Shown piece after piece: positions 7,882-16,124 of a DNA stretch of 33,007 nucleotides. The DNA is from Verrucomicrobiia bacterium. GTDB taxonomy: Bacteria; Omnitrophota; Omnitrophia; Omnitrophales; Aquincolibacteriaceae. Every line of letters starts with the position of its first letter. Within the stretch, counting starts at the first letter, position 1. The notes under the pieces are model-generated. The model had not been told where the DNA came from. It saw only the letters and a list, made by a program, of their open reading frames with translations, and ran no database searches. The stretch is from positions 1-33,007 of the forward strand of contig DATJFP010000048.1 in NCBI GenBank assembly GCA_035495615.1, read 5' to 3'. The position numbers were made by a program, and so were the translations under genes.

Positions 7882-9025
7882 GCGCGGAACGCGCGATCTT
7901 GCGGGGCATCGTGAGGATAAACGTCGTGCCCTTTCCCAGCTCGCTTTCGATTTGGATCTCGCCCTGGTGTTTCTTCACCGTGCGGTCAATGATCAAAAGC
8001 CCCAGCCCTGTTCCCTTCTGCCCCTTGGTGGAAAAGAAAGCCTCGAAAAGCCGCGCCTTCACTTCCGCGGTCATGCCGATGCCGTTGTCTTCCACTTTGA
8101 GAACGTAGCGCTCCGCGTCGAGCGGCTCGGCCGTCACGCGCACGGCGGAATCCGCGCGCTTGGGGTCGGTGGCTTCCATGGCGTTTTTGATGAGGTTGAG
8201 CAGCGTCCGGTACACCGCGCGGCGGTCGCAGTCCACCCAATCGAGTTCCGGCGAGGCTTTGAATTCCAGCGCCACGCGAAGATCTTTGGCTTTGTCGAGA
8301 AGCGATTCCTGCAGCTCTTTGAACAGTGCGGCCATGTCCACGCGGTCCAGATCGAGTTCGTAATCTTTGGTGAGGCTCAGCATGTCCATCGTAAAGCCTT
8401 CCAGTTCCTTAAGCGCCTTTTCCATGTTCGCGGCGCCGCGCACGATGAATTCGTCTTTTTTCTTGGCAAGGCCGCGCGCGATGAATTCGTAAGAGAGTTT
8501 CGCCAGCTGCATGATGTTTTTGATTTCATGGATGACCATGCCGGTCGTCTGTCCCACGGCGGCCAGGCGTTCCATGCGCAGATTTTCTTCAAACAGCATG
8601 ATGTTCTTCAAGGCCCCGGCCATCTGGAATCCCAGGCCGACGGCGAGATCCAGGTCCTGCGGCTCGAAAGCCGGCGCCTTTTCGCTTTTGACGAAGGCGG
8701 CCACGCCGAGCGCGCTGTTGCGGGAAAGAAGCGGGAGAAAAATAAACCGGCCGTCGTGGACAGGCTTGCCGCGGCGCAGGACTTCGTCCGCCCTTTTCTC
8801 GAGATCCGCGAGGAATTCCGGGGAAGCCGTGCCGGGATCGGGCACGCGGCTGTCGAGCCAGATGCGGTTCTGGTTGCCAAGGAGGTACAGAAAACCTTCA
8901 TCCGCGGCGATAAATTTAGAAGCGCTTTCGAGGAAAAAGAGGCAAAGCGATTTTCTTTCGAGAAGAGACTGGTAAATTTTGCCGATTTCGTGGGCGGACT
9001 CGAAAACGGCGTCGCGTTCCGTCAT
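7868..9025 (-). CDS. Soluble GAF-domain sensor histidine kinase
   Basis: A 385-residue kinase with no membrane helix. An N-terminal GAF-like region (about 10-140) is followed by a dimerisation helix with the H-box VIHEIKNIMQ (His near 166) and an HATPase domain. The HATPase shows the N-box NLIKNAMEA (near 281), G1 DNGIGM (near 313), FEAFFSTKGQ and GTGLGL (near 338). All motifs needed for kinase activity are present. The frame stays open 27 codons further upstream, but that extension would run through the divergent STAS promoter. The ATG at 9025 has GAAGGG five bases before it and was chosen. No cognate response regulator is adjacent; its partner is unknown. Confidence 0.92.
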   Translation of the reverse strand: MTERDAVFESAHEIGKIYQSLLERKSLCLFFLESASKFIAADEGFLYLLGNQNRIWLDSRVPDPGTASPEFLADLEKRADEVLRRGKPVHDGRFIFLPLLSRNSALGVAAFVKSEKAPAFEPQDLDLAVGLGFQMAGALKNIMLFEENLRMERLAAVGQTTGMVIHEIKNIMQLAKLSYEFIARGLAKKKDEFIVRGAANMEKALKELEGFTMDMLSLTKDYELDLDRVDMAALFKELQESLLDKAKDLRVALEFKASPELDWVDCDRRAVYRTLLNLIKNAMEATDPKRADSAVRVTAEPLDAERYVLKVEDNGIGMTAEVKARLFEAFFSTKGQKGTGLGLLIIDRTVKKHQGEIQIESELGKGTTFILTMPRKIARSAPNGS

Positions 9026-9055
9026 AAAAACCCTTCGGGGGCGGTGGATCGATGC

Positions 9056-9084
9056 TTGTGCAACCGTGGCAAAGCCCCTATAAT
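9056..9084 (+). promoter_or_regulatory. Sigma70-like promoter for the STAS-cyclase operon
   Basis: TTGTGC (9056-9061) and a perfect TATAAT (9079-9084) are separated by 17 bp, predicting transcription from about 9091 and a leader of about 25 bases before the STAS ATG at 9116, which is preceded by AAGG. The promoter sits in the 90-bp divergent gap with the histidine kinase gene. Confidence 0.65.
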
Positions 9085-9115
9085 CTGGCACAAAAGAGGT
9101 TACCACTCAAGGCTC

Positions 9116-9451
9116 ATGAAAATCATACCCGATAAAATACCGTCCGGCATTCCCGTGATGCGCTTCGACGGAGACCTTGATTACCATGCTTCGGCGGATC
9201 TGAGATCCGGCTTAAACAAATTTTTGGAAAGCCCGCACCTGCTCCTGGACCTGGCCAAGGTGGGGTACATGGACAGCTCCGGCATTGCTGTCTTTGTGGA
9301 GCTCTCCCAGAAAATCAAAGCCCACGGCGGTAAAATCGTTTTCTTCAATCTCGCCCCGGCCGTCAAAAGCGTTTTCGAGCTGGCCAAGCTGCATCTGTTT
9401 TTCTCGATCGCGGGCTCGCAGGAAGAGGCCGTAAAAATCGTCTCCGGATGA
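9116..9451 (+). CDS. STAS-domain protein (anti-sigma factor antagonist type)
   Basis: A 111-residue single-domain STAS protein of the SpoIIAA/RsbV type. The signature is LLLDLAKVGYMDSSGIAVF: the Asp-Ser-Ser-Gly at residues 53-56 contains the Ser that is phosphorylated by anti-sigma kinases and dephosphorylated by PP2C enzymes in this family. A start further upstream in the same frame would ignore the promoter at 9056-9084 and was rejected. The stop codon overlaps the ATG of the CHASE2 cyclase (ATGA), so the two are translationally coupled. No anti-sigma kinase of the RsbW type lies in the window, so the binding partner may be encoded elsewhere. A direct link to the cyclase is also possible. 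Confidence 0.9.
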   Translation: MKIIPDKIPSGIPVMRFDGDLDYHASADLRSGLNKFLESPHLLLDLAKVGYMDSSGIAVFVELSQKIKAHGGKIVFFNLAPAVKSVFELAKLHLFFSIAGSQEEAVKIVSG

Positions 9452-11667
9452 TCAAGCGGCTGCTTCCCCATCTCATCCCCGTTTTCCTGCTTTTTCTCGT
9501 CGTCAGCCTTTACTCCCTGATCCCCGAACCGCTGGAGGCGGTACGGCTGCGTTTCTTCGATTTGTTCCAGCAGATGCAGCCGCGGCTTTATGAGCCCGCG
9601 CCCGTGAAGATCATCGACGTGGACGAAGAGTCGCTGGCGCGCCACGGCCAGTGGCCCTGGCCGCGCTCGCTCATCGCGCAGCTCGTCCTTCGTCTCAAGG
9701 AAGAAGGTGCCGAGGTCATCGGCTTCGACGTCCTGTTTCCCGAACCGGACCGGACTTCACCGCGCAACATCGTCCCGCTTTGGCCGGACACGCCTGAAAC
9801 CAGCCGCCTCAAAACCGAAATCGCGAATCTCCCGGACCATGACGAAATTTTTGCCAAAGCCATCGGCGAAGCCAAAGTCGTCTCGTCCTTCAGCCTGCAC
9901 CGTGAAGCCAACAAATCGGAACCCGTCCGCAAAGCCGGTTTTAGTTTTGCGGGCGACATGCCCGGCCAATTCCTGTCGGACTTTCCCGGCGCGGTGACAA
10001 GCCTCCCGGGCATCGAAAAAGCGGCCGCAGGAAACGCGATCGTCAATTATTTTCCGGAATACGACGGCATCATCCGCCGCGTTCCCCTTCTCTTCCAATT
10101 GCGCGGCAATCTTTATCCGCAGCTCGCGCTGGAAGCCACGCGGCTTTTCCTGGGCGCGCCGGGCTACATCGTGAAATCTTCCGGCGGCAGCGGCGAAGCG
10201 AGCTTCGGAAAAAAAACCGGCATCGTGGCGATCAAAGTCGGAAAGCACGTCATTCCGACGGACGCGAAAGGACGGATCTGGCTGTACGACACGGGTTCCA
10301 TTCCGGAACGTTATGTCCCGGCCTGGCGCGTGCTCGACAAAGACATGGGCGATCAAAGCGTGAAAGACTCCATTGTTTTCATCGGGACGAGCGCGATCGG
10401 CCTGAAAGACCTGCGGTCCACGCCGCTTGCGCCGAGCGCGGCCGGCGTGGAGCTTCACGCGCAGATCGCGGAACAAATCCTGCAGGACCGTTACCTTTAC
10501 CGGCCGGACTGGGCGATCGGCGCGGAAGTCTCGTTCATCGTGGCGCTGGGGCTTGTGCTCGTCCTGGTTATGCCGCACCTGGGCGCCGCGGTTTCGGCCG
10601 TCTTGTGCGCCTTCTGCTTTGCCGGAATTTATTATGGCTCCTGGATCGCCTATTCGCAGCATCAGTGGCTGGTGGATCCGCTGATTCCGTCGGTCGCGTG
10701 CCTGGTGATTTATCTTTCCTCGTCGCTCATCCACTTTCTGCAAACGGATTCGGAAAAGCGCCACATCCGCGGCGCGTTCAGCCGCTACCTCGCGCCGGCC
10801 ATCGTGGCGGAACTGGCCAATAATCCGGACCGCCTGCGTCTGGGCGGCGAAATGAAAGAGATGAGCCTTTTGTTCGCGGACATTCGCGGCTTCACCACGC
10901 TTTCCGAGCGCTTCGAGCCCGAAGAGCTCACGCATTTCATGAACCGCTTTCTCACGCCCATGACCGAGATCATCCTGCAGCACAAAGGCACCATCGACAA
11001 ATACATGGGCGACTGCATCATGGCGTTCTGGAACGCGCCGCTCGACGATCCGGAGCACCGCGCGCATGCCTGCCGCGCCGCGCTGGAAATGCAGGCGCAT
11101 CTGGTGAAGTGGAACGCGGAGCTTGAAAAAGAAACAGCGGCCGGCGCCAAAAATTTCGGCGCCGTCAAACTGGGCATCGGCCTCAACACGGGCCGGTGCT
11201 GCGTGGGAAACATGGGCTCGGACCAGCGCTTCGACTATTCGGCCATGGGCGACGCCGTGAACCTGGCTTCGCGCCTGGAAAGCCTTTCACGCAATTACGG
11301 CGTGGAAATTCTGGCGGGAGAGAACACGCGGGACAATCTTCCGGGCTTTTGCTTTCTGGAAGTCGACACCGTGCGCGTCAAAGGCAAGACCAAGCCCGCT
11401 CGCCTCTTCGCGCTTCTCGGAGACGCTTCCCTCGAAAACGCCCCGGGCTTTACGTCCCTGAAATCAAAGCACGCGCAGATGCTCGCGGCCTACCGCAGCC
11501 AGTCCTGGAAAGAAGCGCTCGCCCTGGCCCGGGAACTCAAGGGCATGAAAATTCCGGGCCTCGAGCTGGAAATGCTGTACGCGCTTTATGCTCAGAGGAT
11601 CGAACAGTACGCGGCGGTTTCTCCGGGACAGGATTGGGACGGCGTGACGATCGCGATGTCGAAATAG
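9448..11667 (+). CDS. CHASE2-domain class III adenylate cyclase
   Basis: A 739-residue membrane receptor. Its parts in order are an N-terminal helix (about 7-27), an extracytoplasmic CHASE2 sensor (about 40-340, with IIDVDEESLARHGQWPWPR and GFDVLFPEPDR), three membrane helices (about 355-440), a class III cyclase domain (about 465-645), and a C-terminal extension of about 95 residues. The catalytic motifs are intact: LLFADIRGFTTLSERF (first metal Asp near 477), DKYMGDCIMAFW (second metal Asp near 521), and FDYSAMGDAVNLASRLE with the Asn/Arg of the transition-state site. The pattern fits ATP rather than GTP as substrate. The signal seen by CHASE2 domains is unknown. FecR-type envelope proteins lie immediately downstream on the other strand. 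Confidence 0.93.
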   Translation: MIKRLLPHLIPVFLLFLVVSLYSLIPEPLEAVRLRFFDLFQQMQPRLYEPAPVKIIDVDEESLARHGQWPWPRSLIAQLVLRLKEEGAEVIGFDVLFPEPDRTSPRNIVPLWPDTPETSRLKTEIANLPDHDEIFAKAIGEAKVVSSFSLHREANKSEPVRKAGFSFAGDMPGQFLSDFPGAVTSLPGIEKAAAGNAIVNYFPEYDGIIRRVPLLFQLRGNLYPQLALEATRLFLGAPGYIVKSSGGSGEASFGKKTGIVAIKVGKHVIPTDAKGRIWLYDTGSIPERYVPAWRVLDKDMGDQSVKDSIVFIGTSAIGLKDLRSTPLAPSAAGVELHAQIAEQILQDRYLYRPDWAIGAEVSFIVALGLVLVLVMPHLGAAVSAVLCAFCFAGIYYGSWIAYSQHQWLVDPLIPSVACLVIYLSSSLIHFLQTDSEKRHIRGAFSRYLAPAIVAELANNPDRLRLGGEMKEMSLLFADIRGFTTLSERFEPEELTHFMNRFLTPMTEIILQHKGTIDKYMGDCIMAFWNAPLDDPEHRAHACRAALEMQAHLVKWNAELEKETAAGAKNFGAVKLGIGLNTGRCCVGNMGSDQRFDYSAMGDAVNLASRLESLSRNYGVEILAGENTRDNLPGFCFLEVDTVRVKGKTKPARLFALLGDASLENAPGFTSLKSKHAQMLAAYRSQSWKEALALARELKGMKIPGLELEMLYALYAQRIEQYAAVSPGQDWDGVTIAMSK

Positions 11668-11678
11668 CCGGACGGCTA
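11665..11678. other. Inverted repeat containing both convergent stop codons
   Basis: TAGCC (11665-11669) and GGCTA (11674-11678) form a perfect 5-bp stem around GGAC. The left arm begins with the TAG stop of the cyclase gene. The right arm ends with the CTA that is the stop codon of the minus-strand FecR gene. No T-run follows on either strand, so it would be at most a weak bidirectional 3'-end hairpin. Confidence 0.4.
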
Positions 11679-12947
11679 GATCGAAATCGAAACGCTGGGC
11701 GTGGGTGACGGCTGCACGGAAGTTTCCATGTATTGCTTCCGCAGATCCTCGTTGGCGGCATCGTGGGAAGACTCCCGGATGTCCTTTTCGAGATCCACCG
11801 TCATTTGGTCGATCTGGCGCGTGCTGCTGCTCGTATCAAGAGCATCGGATGAAGCCCGGTAATCTTTCGAGATATCCCCGCTGTCCATCTTGAAGGCTTC
11901 TTCCCCGCCAAGGCCGCCCTCGAAAGAATCTTCCGTGTAATCCGCGCGGGTTTCCGGCATGTCCATCTCTCCAAGCGAAGACGTTCCTGAGTCTTTCATG
12001 TCCGTCGTGGTGTCCGTCATGCGCGTGGAATCCATCGTTTCCGGAGCTTTCATGTCGGTCGTCCTCATGTCGGCCGGGGCCTTCGTCGACGACGCCATGC
12101 TGCCGCTCGAGTCACGGCCGTCCGGCGCCTTGTTGGCGGCCGTCCGTGACGTGTCTTTGGACCCGTCGTCCGCTTTCCGGGTTTCGGCTTTGGTATCGCG
12201 CGCGGATTCACTTTTCGCGCTATCCTGCTGCGGTTCCTTTTTCTCTTCCTGAACCATGAGAGGGCTGATCATCTCCTGGATGCGCTCGGCCGGAAATTCG
12301 AAGGCGGGCGTCGGAGGAACGTTGAGGCCTTCGATCACCGTGCCGTAGCCGGCCTTGGTCACGTCCACACTGACCGTCTCGCCGTCGACTTCATTACTCA
12401 CCGCAATCGCGCCTACATGCTCGCCGGAAGTCGTCTTGTCGCCGGGGCCCAAAAGAAGAATCTCCGAATGAAAGCCGTTCACCTGGCCGCAGAAGATAGT
12501 GCCGCGGATGCCGACGGAACCGGCGGGCAGCTTGATCTCGACGTTCTTCGGATTCTTTTTGCCGATCTTACCCGTGACTTCGCGGAAGGCGCCCGCCAGG
12601 ATGCTTGCCGCGACTTTGCCGTCGTGGGTCTGGGGGTCGTAAACAAATTCATCGATGACGATGCGGCTGTTAGGGCCGATCGTAAAAACGGATTCGTCCA
12701 TCAAAAGGATCTGCAGCTGGCCCTTGTCGTCGGTTCGGACTTCGTCGCCGAGGTAGACGGGCTCGCCGCTCTGGACCACGCGTCCGACCTTTTCCGAGGA
12801 AGCAATCTCGACCGTGCCGCGCGCCGCGGCGATCACGCCCACCTGCGCGGCCGGAGGCAGCGGCGCGTTCATGGACGTCTGGGCAAAGCCCCAGGGCAGG
12901 GCCGCCAGGCCAAGCAAAAGCCCGTAAAAGAGCGTCTTTTTGTTCAT
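11676..12947 (-). CDS. Exported FecR-domain protein with low-complexity tail (paralogue 1)
   Basis: A 423-residue protein. A signal peptide ends near residue 22 (ALPWGFAQ). The FecR domain follows (about 50-160) with GEPVYLGDEVRT, ESVFTIGPNSRIVIDEF, GAFREVTGKI and GSVGIRGTIF. After about residue 235 the sequence becomes a long Asp/Ser/Thr/Lys/Met-rich stretch without predicted fold. FecR domains are best known in periplasmic anti-sigma regulators, but here there is no membrane helix, sigma factor or TonB receptor nearby. This belongs instead to the exported FecR-domain proteins of unknown role. The FecR core is closely similar to the gene at 13097-14503, which indicates duplication. No ribosome-binding site is visible before the ATG. 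Confidence 0.85.
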   Translation of the reverse strand: MNKKTLFYGLLLGLAALPWGFAQTSMNAPLPPAAQVGVIAAARGTVEIASSEKVGRVVQSGEPVYLGDEVRTDDKGQLQILLMDESVFTIGPNSRIVIDEFVYDPQTHDGKVAASILAGAFREVTGKIGKKNPKNVEIKLPAGSVGIRGTIFCGQVNGFHSEILLLGPGDKTTSGEHVGAIAVSNEVDGETVSVDVTKAGYGTVIEGLNVPPTPAFEFPAERIQEMISPLMVQEEKKEPQQDSAKSESARDTKAETRKADDGSKDTSRTAANKAPDGRDSSGSMASSTKAPADMRTTDMKAPETMDSTRMTDTTTDMKDSGTSSLGEMDMPETRADYTEDSFEGGLGGEEAFKMDSGDISKDYRASSDALDTSSSTRQIDQMTVDLEKDIRESSHDAANEDLRKQYMETSVQPSPTPSVSISI

Positions 12948-13096
12948 ATTTAAAAGGTAGTTCTATGCGGGAAGGAAGTCAAAGGCGGGAGCCCGTGGAC
13001 ACAAAGATGATAGAAAGAACACTTTTTAAAGCGCTAGGACCCTATGAAAACCCTTGGGAGAGAAGGCTTAGGAGTTGATGGAGGGGTGAAAAGAGG

Positions 13097-14503
13097 CTAA
13101 CTCTGGCCCGGGACCCGGTCGCCCACGCCGGAACCTTCGACGGTGGAAACGCTTTTGGTCACGGTCACGTCGGCGATGGCCGCCTGGGCCACGTTCCCGG
13201 AAGCATTCGCAAGGACGATCGTCACGTCGGCCGAACAGCCCGTGCAGGGCGTCGGGGCGGTGCTGTCGAGCAGTCCCGAAAAATCGAAGATGCCGTATCC
13301 GGCCAGCCCCTGGTCAAACGGGGTTGTGGGAATGTTGAACTGGAAATTGGTGTTCGAATTAATCGTGCCGGCATGGCCGGTGATTTTCGAGCCGCCGCCG
13401 CCGATCGTACGCGCTCCAAAGTCGATGTTCATGGCAAAAGTAAAATCGCCGTCATCGGTCGTACCGCTGAAGAGATCGCCCGTGAATCCGTATTTGAATT
13501 GGCCGGTTTCGATACGAGACAAATCGTCTATCGAGGTCAGGCCGTCGAGGAGCTCCAAAGAGTCGTCCGCGGCGTCCTGCGTCGCCTTGTCGGACTCCTG
13601 GCTCAAAGCCTCTCCGGTATCGCTGATGACGTCGAAGTCCAGGGCCTGATCCGCGGCGATAAACGTATCCTGGCCCGCCTGCTCCGTGGCTGAACCTTTT
13701 TGGGCCGTTTCAGGAGCCGCGTTCGAAGGCGAAGAACTTTGCGATCCCTGCGAGTCTTTCTCTTCCTGCTGCGGCGGGGGCTGATTCAACGATGTCGTCA
13801 TCTGATTGATTTGCTCATCGCTGAAGCGGTAGGACGGAAGCGGCGCCTGGTTTTCCCCGGGGATTTCGGAACCGAATCCGGACTTGTTCACGATCGACTC
13901 TTTCATCTGGCCGTTCACTTCGTTGCGCACGGCGATCTCCCCTTTCCGGTGCGCGGTATTGTTGTTTTCGCCCGGGCCCAGGAGAAGCAGCGTGGAGTGC
14001 AGACCCTGGACGTTGCCGTAAAGCATGGTGCCGCGGATACCGACCTCACCCGAAGGAAGCTTGACGCCGATTCTCTTGGGATCTTTGTGCGCGATGTTGC
14101 CGGTGACGAGGCGGAACACGCCTTTGAGGATGCGGGCGTCGATTTTACCGTCATGGGTCTTGGGATCATAGACAAATTCGTCGATGACGATGCTGCTGTC
14201 AGGCCCGATGGTGAAAACCGTTTCATCCAGCAGCAGGATCTGGAGCGTCGAGTCCGGCCCCGTGGTCACGGCATCGCCGAGATAAACGGTTTCGCCGCTG
14301 GAAACGATGCGTCCGACTTTGCCGTCCGGCACGATCTCGACTTTCCCTTTCACGACAGCCACGATGCCCACCGCAGGGCCGGCCGGGGCCGGAACCGTTG
14401 CGGGCTGAGGCAGGGCCGTGACGGGTCCGGGAAGGGTCTGGGCGTACAAGGCATGCACCATGAGAAAAGCGGAACAGAGGACGGCGGCGATCTTCAGCTT
14501 CAT
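13097..14503 (-). CDS. Exported FecR-domain protein with C-terminal beta-rich domain (paralogue 2)
   Basis: A 468-residue protein with a signal peptide (AFLMVHALYAQ) and a FecR domain (about 55-165: GETVYLGDAV, IGPDSSIVIDEF, GVFRLVTGNI, VGIRGTMLYG) nearly collinear with the paralogue at 11676. A Gln/Ser/Pro-rich linker (about 240-300) follows. The C-terminal domain (about 330-455) is rich in Gly, Asn and alternating hydrophobics (DGDFTFAMNIDFGARTIGGG). That last part resembles the small beta-barrel lobes seen in TbpB-like surface proteins, a judgement by eye only. There is no lipobox. The gene starts 4 bp after the stop of the TPR/beta-barrel gene, so the two are clearly in one operon. Confidence 0.85.
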   Translation of the reverse strand: MKLKIAAVLCSAFLMVHALYAQTLPGPVTALPQPATVPAPAGPAVGIVAVVKGKVEIVPDGKVGRIVSSGETVYLGDAVTTGPDSTLQILLLDETVFTIGPDSSIVIDEFVYDPKTHDGKIDARILKGVFRLVTGNIAHKDPKRIGVKLPSGEVGIRGTMLYGNVQGLHSTLLLLGPGENNNTAHRKGEIAVRNEVNGQMKESIVNKSGFGSEIPGENQAPLPSYRFSDEQINQMTTSLNQPPPQQEEKDSQGSQSSSPSNAAPETAQKGSATEQAGQDTFIAADQALDFDVISDTGEALSQESDKATQDAADDSLELLDGLTSIDDLSRIETGQFKYGFTGDLFSGTTDDGDFTFAMNIDFGARTIGGGGSKITGHAGTINSNTNFQFNIPTTPFDQGLAGYGIFDFSGLLDSTAPTPCTGCSADVTIVLANASGNVAQAAIADVTVTKSVSTVEGSGVGDRVPGQS

Positions 14504-14507
14504 AAGG

Positions 14508-15947
14508 TCAGAATTCCCATTTCTTCGTCAGCATGCCCTGCATTTTGTTGTTGCGGTAAGTATAGTTGGTAACGTTCGAAAGGGAACGGAAATATTCGTA
14601 GCTGAAGGTCCAGACAATCCCCCTCAGGACGGATGGGAGCAGCTTTCCTATATAAAGGGTTTCCAACGGCACGCCGTACGTCACGCGATAGCGGAGCGTG
14701 CCGTCTTTGCGGATCTGGGAAGCAATGGCCACGTCCGGGTCGGCATACACGTCGCGCGCCAGATCGATCGAGTTGAGGATGAACTGGCCCTTCCACAGGA
14801 GCGTCGTCACGGATTGCCGGATTTGAAGCCGGTCGTAGGCGTTGAAATCCTCGCGCGCGGTTTTATGGCCGTAAAGCAGGCTGGCGCCGTACGAAATACG
14901 GGGGTGAAGAGCATAGCTGAAGCCATTCTCGAGCTCCGTATAAACGCCCGTGCGCTGCGGAGCCGTGGGGTTTTCCGAAATTCCGGAAAAGTTTTGATGC
15001 TCGATCCTCGTGTCAGAAAAAGCGCTGAAGCGGCCGAAGGTCTTGTCGAAATCGAATTCCCCGCCCTGGGTCCTGAGGAAAGTCTCTCGGGAGAGAAAAA
15101 TATTGTTGGCGTAAAAAAGCGGCGTGAAATTCGCCCATTTGCTTTTCAGGTTGGCCCCGAATTCGTATTGCAGCGACTGCAGGTCCAGGGAATCGACATG
15201 CGTCTGCTCCTGCTGGAAATGCGTGAAGGACGCGAAAATCTCGTGGCCCGCCTGGAAACCCAGGTCATGGACCAGGTTGACCTGCGTGACGTTCACGAAA
15301 CTGTTGTCCCTTGTCGCAACGCTCGATCCGGAAACATCCACGGGGACGTTGGTGACAAGCCGCCGCTTTGAGGACGGCGAGGCGTTGCGGTTCGAGTCGG
15401 CTTCAAATCCCACGCTCTGGCGGACACTCACCTTCGTCCGGCGCAGGCGGCGCTTGATGCGCTTGAGATACGTATCCACTTCCTCCCGCATGTCCGGCGG
15501 CAGCTTTTGCTTTTGAAGGGTTTCCAGCTCGCGCCGCGCCTCGGTCCAGTTGTCCAGGCGGTAGAGAACGACCGCGTAAAAAAGCCGGACTTTCTGCAGT
15601 TTGGGATTGATGAGCAGGATGCGCTCGAGCGTGGTCGCAGCCCCGAGAAGATTGCCTTCCTTCACCTGGGACTGCGCGTATTCGAAATTCAGCTTCAGGT
15701 CGTCGGGACTTTTGAGAATGTCCTCGTAGGTGACCTTCTTGACCTTTTCGAGCCCGGCTTGCTTTTTAGATTGTTCGGAAGTGGCTTCGACTGCCTGCTG
15801 GTTCCGCGTTTCGCGGGTGACCACGCCGGTTTCGTTTTCTTCGTTGAGCTGCGAAAAGCCGCGGGCCGGAAGCAGAAAGCAGAATAAAAGCACGAAAAAC
15901 GCGGCCCGGTGATGTTTCAGGACGCTCCAGCGCGATTTTTTTTCCAT
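14508..15947 (-). CDS. Outer-membrane protein with TPR domain and beta-barrel (Slam-like architecture)
   Basis: A 479-residue protein with a signal peptide (FFVLLFCFLLPARGFSQ, cleaved near residue 33). It has a linker, TPR-like helices at about 75-165 (DDLKLNFEYAQSQVKEGN, LFYAVVLYRLDNWTEARRE), and a C-terminal domain of about 300 residues with alternating hydrophobic and aromatic strands, ending in Phe as outer-membrane barrels usually do. The barrel opens with VSVRQSVGFEADSNRNAS, similar to the GYDSNVN-type opening of TPR-barrel proteins such as the surface lipoprotein assembly modifiers (Slam). Slam proteins move surface proteins across the outer membrane. The FecR/beta-domain protein 4 bp downstream is an obvious candidate client. 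The ATG has AAGGGAG just upstream. Confidence 0.75.
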   Translation of the reverse strand: MEKKSRWSVLKHHRAAFFVLLFCFLLPARGFSQLNEENETGVVTRETRNQQAVEATSEQSKKQAGLEKVKKVTYEDILKSPDDLKLNFEYAQSQVKEGNLLGAATTLERILLINPKLQKVRLFYAVVLYRLDNWTEARRELETLQKQKLPPDMREEVDTYLKRIKRRLRRTKVSVRQSVGFEADSNRNASPSSKRRLVTNVPVDVSGSSVATRDNSFVNVTQVNLVHDLGFQAGHEIFASFTHFQQEQTHVDSLDLQSLQYEFGANLKSKWANFTPLFYANNIFLSRETFLRTQGGEFDFDKTFGRFSAFSDTRIEHQNFSGISENPTAPQRTGVYTELENGFSYALHPRISYGASLLYGHKTAREDFNAYDRLQIRQSVTTLLWKGQFILNSIDLARDVYADPDVAIASQIRKDGTLRYRVTYGVPLETLYIGKLLPSVLRGIVWTFSYEYFRSLSNVTNYTYRNNKMQGMLTKKWEF

Positions 15948-16096
15948 GGACTCCCTTGGATCTTGGTTAAAAGTGATCGTGCTGTATTATTTCGGCGCTT
16001 TCCTGCTGCAAATTGAGAGCGTCATGCATCGTCAGGACCGTGAAAAAAAAATCGGCGCTTATTTTTCGAAGGCAAATCGTTTTTTACTTCATAAAC

Positions 16097-16124
16097 ATTT
16101 TAACAAAGCGCGGTTGTTTGTAAA
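16097..16124 (-). promoter_or_regulatory. Candidate promoter for the TPR-barrel/FecR operon
   Basis: On the minus strand, TTTACA (16119-16124) and TAAAAT (16097-16102) are spaced by 16 bp, each matching five of six consensus positions. The predicted transcript starts near 16090, with a leader of about 140 bases before the ATG at 15947. The leader contains a nine-T run (RNA sense) that has no clear hairpin before it. Confidence 0.4.

Noticed and set aside
9026-9106. N-terminal 27-codon extension of the histidine kinase
   Set aside because: It would cover the TTGTGC-17-TATAAT promoter of the STAS operon, and the ATG at 9025 has its own GAAGGG site.
11676-14503. FecR genes as iron-citrate (FecI/FecR/FecA) regulators
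   Set aside because: There is no ECF sigma factor, TonB-dependent receptor or membrane helix in the FecR proteins; they are exported proteins of another FecR subgroup.
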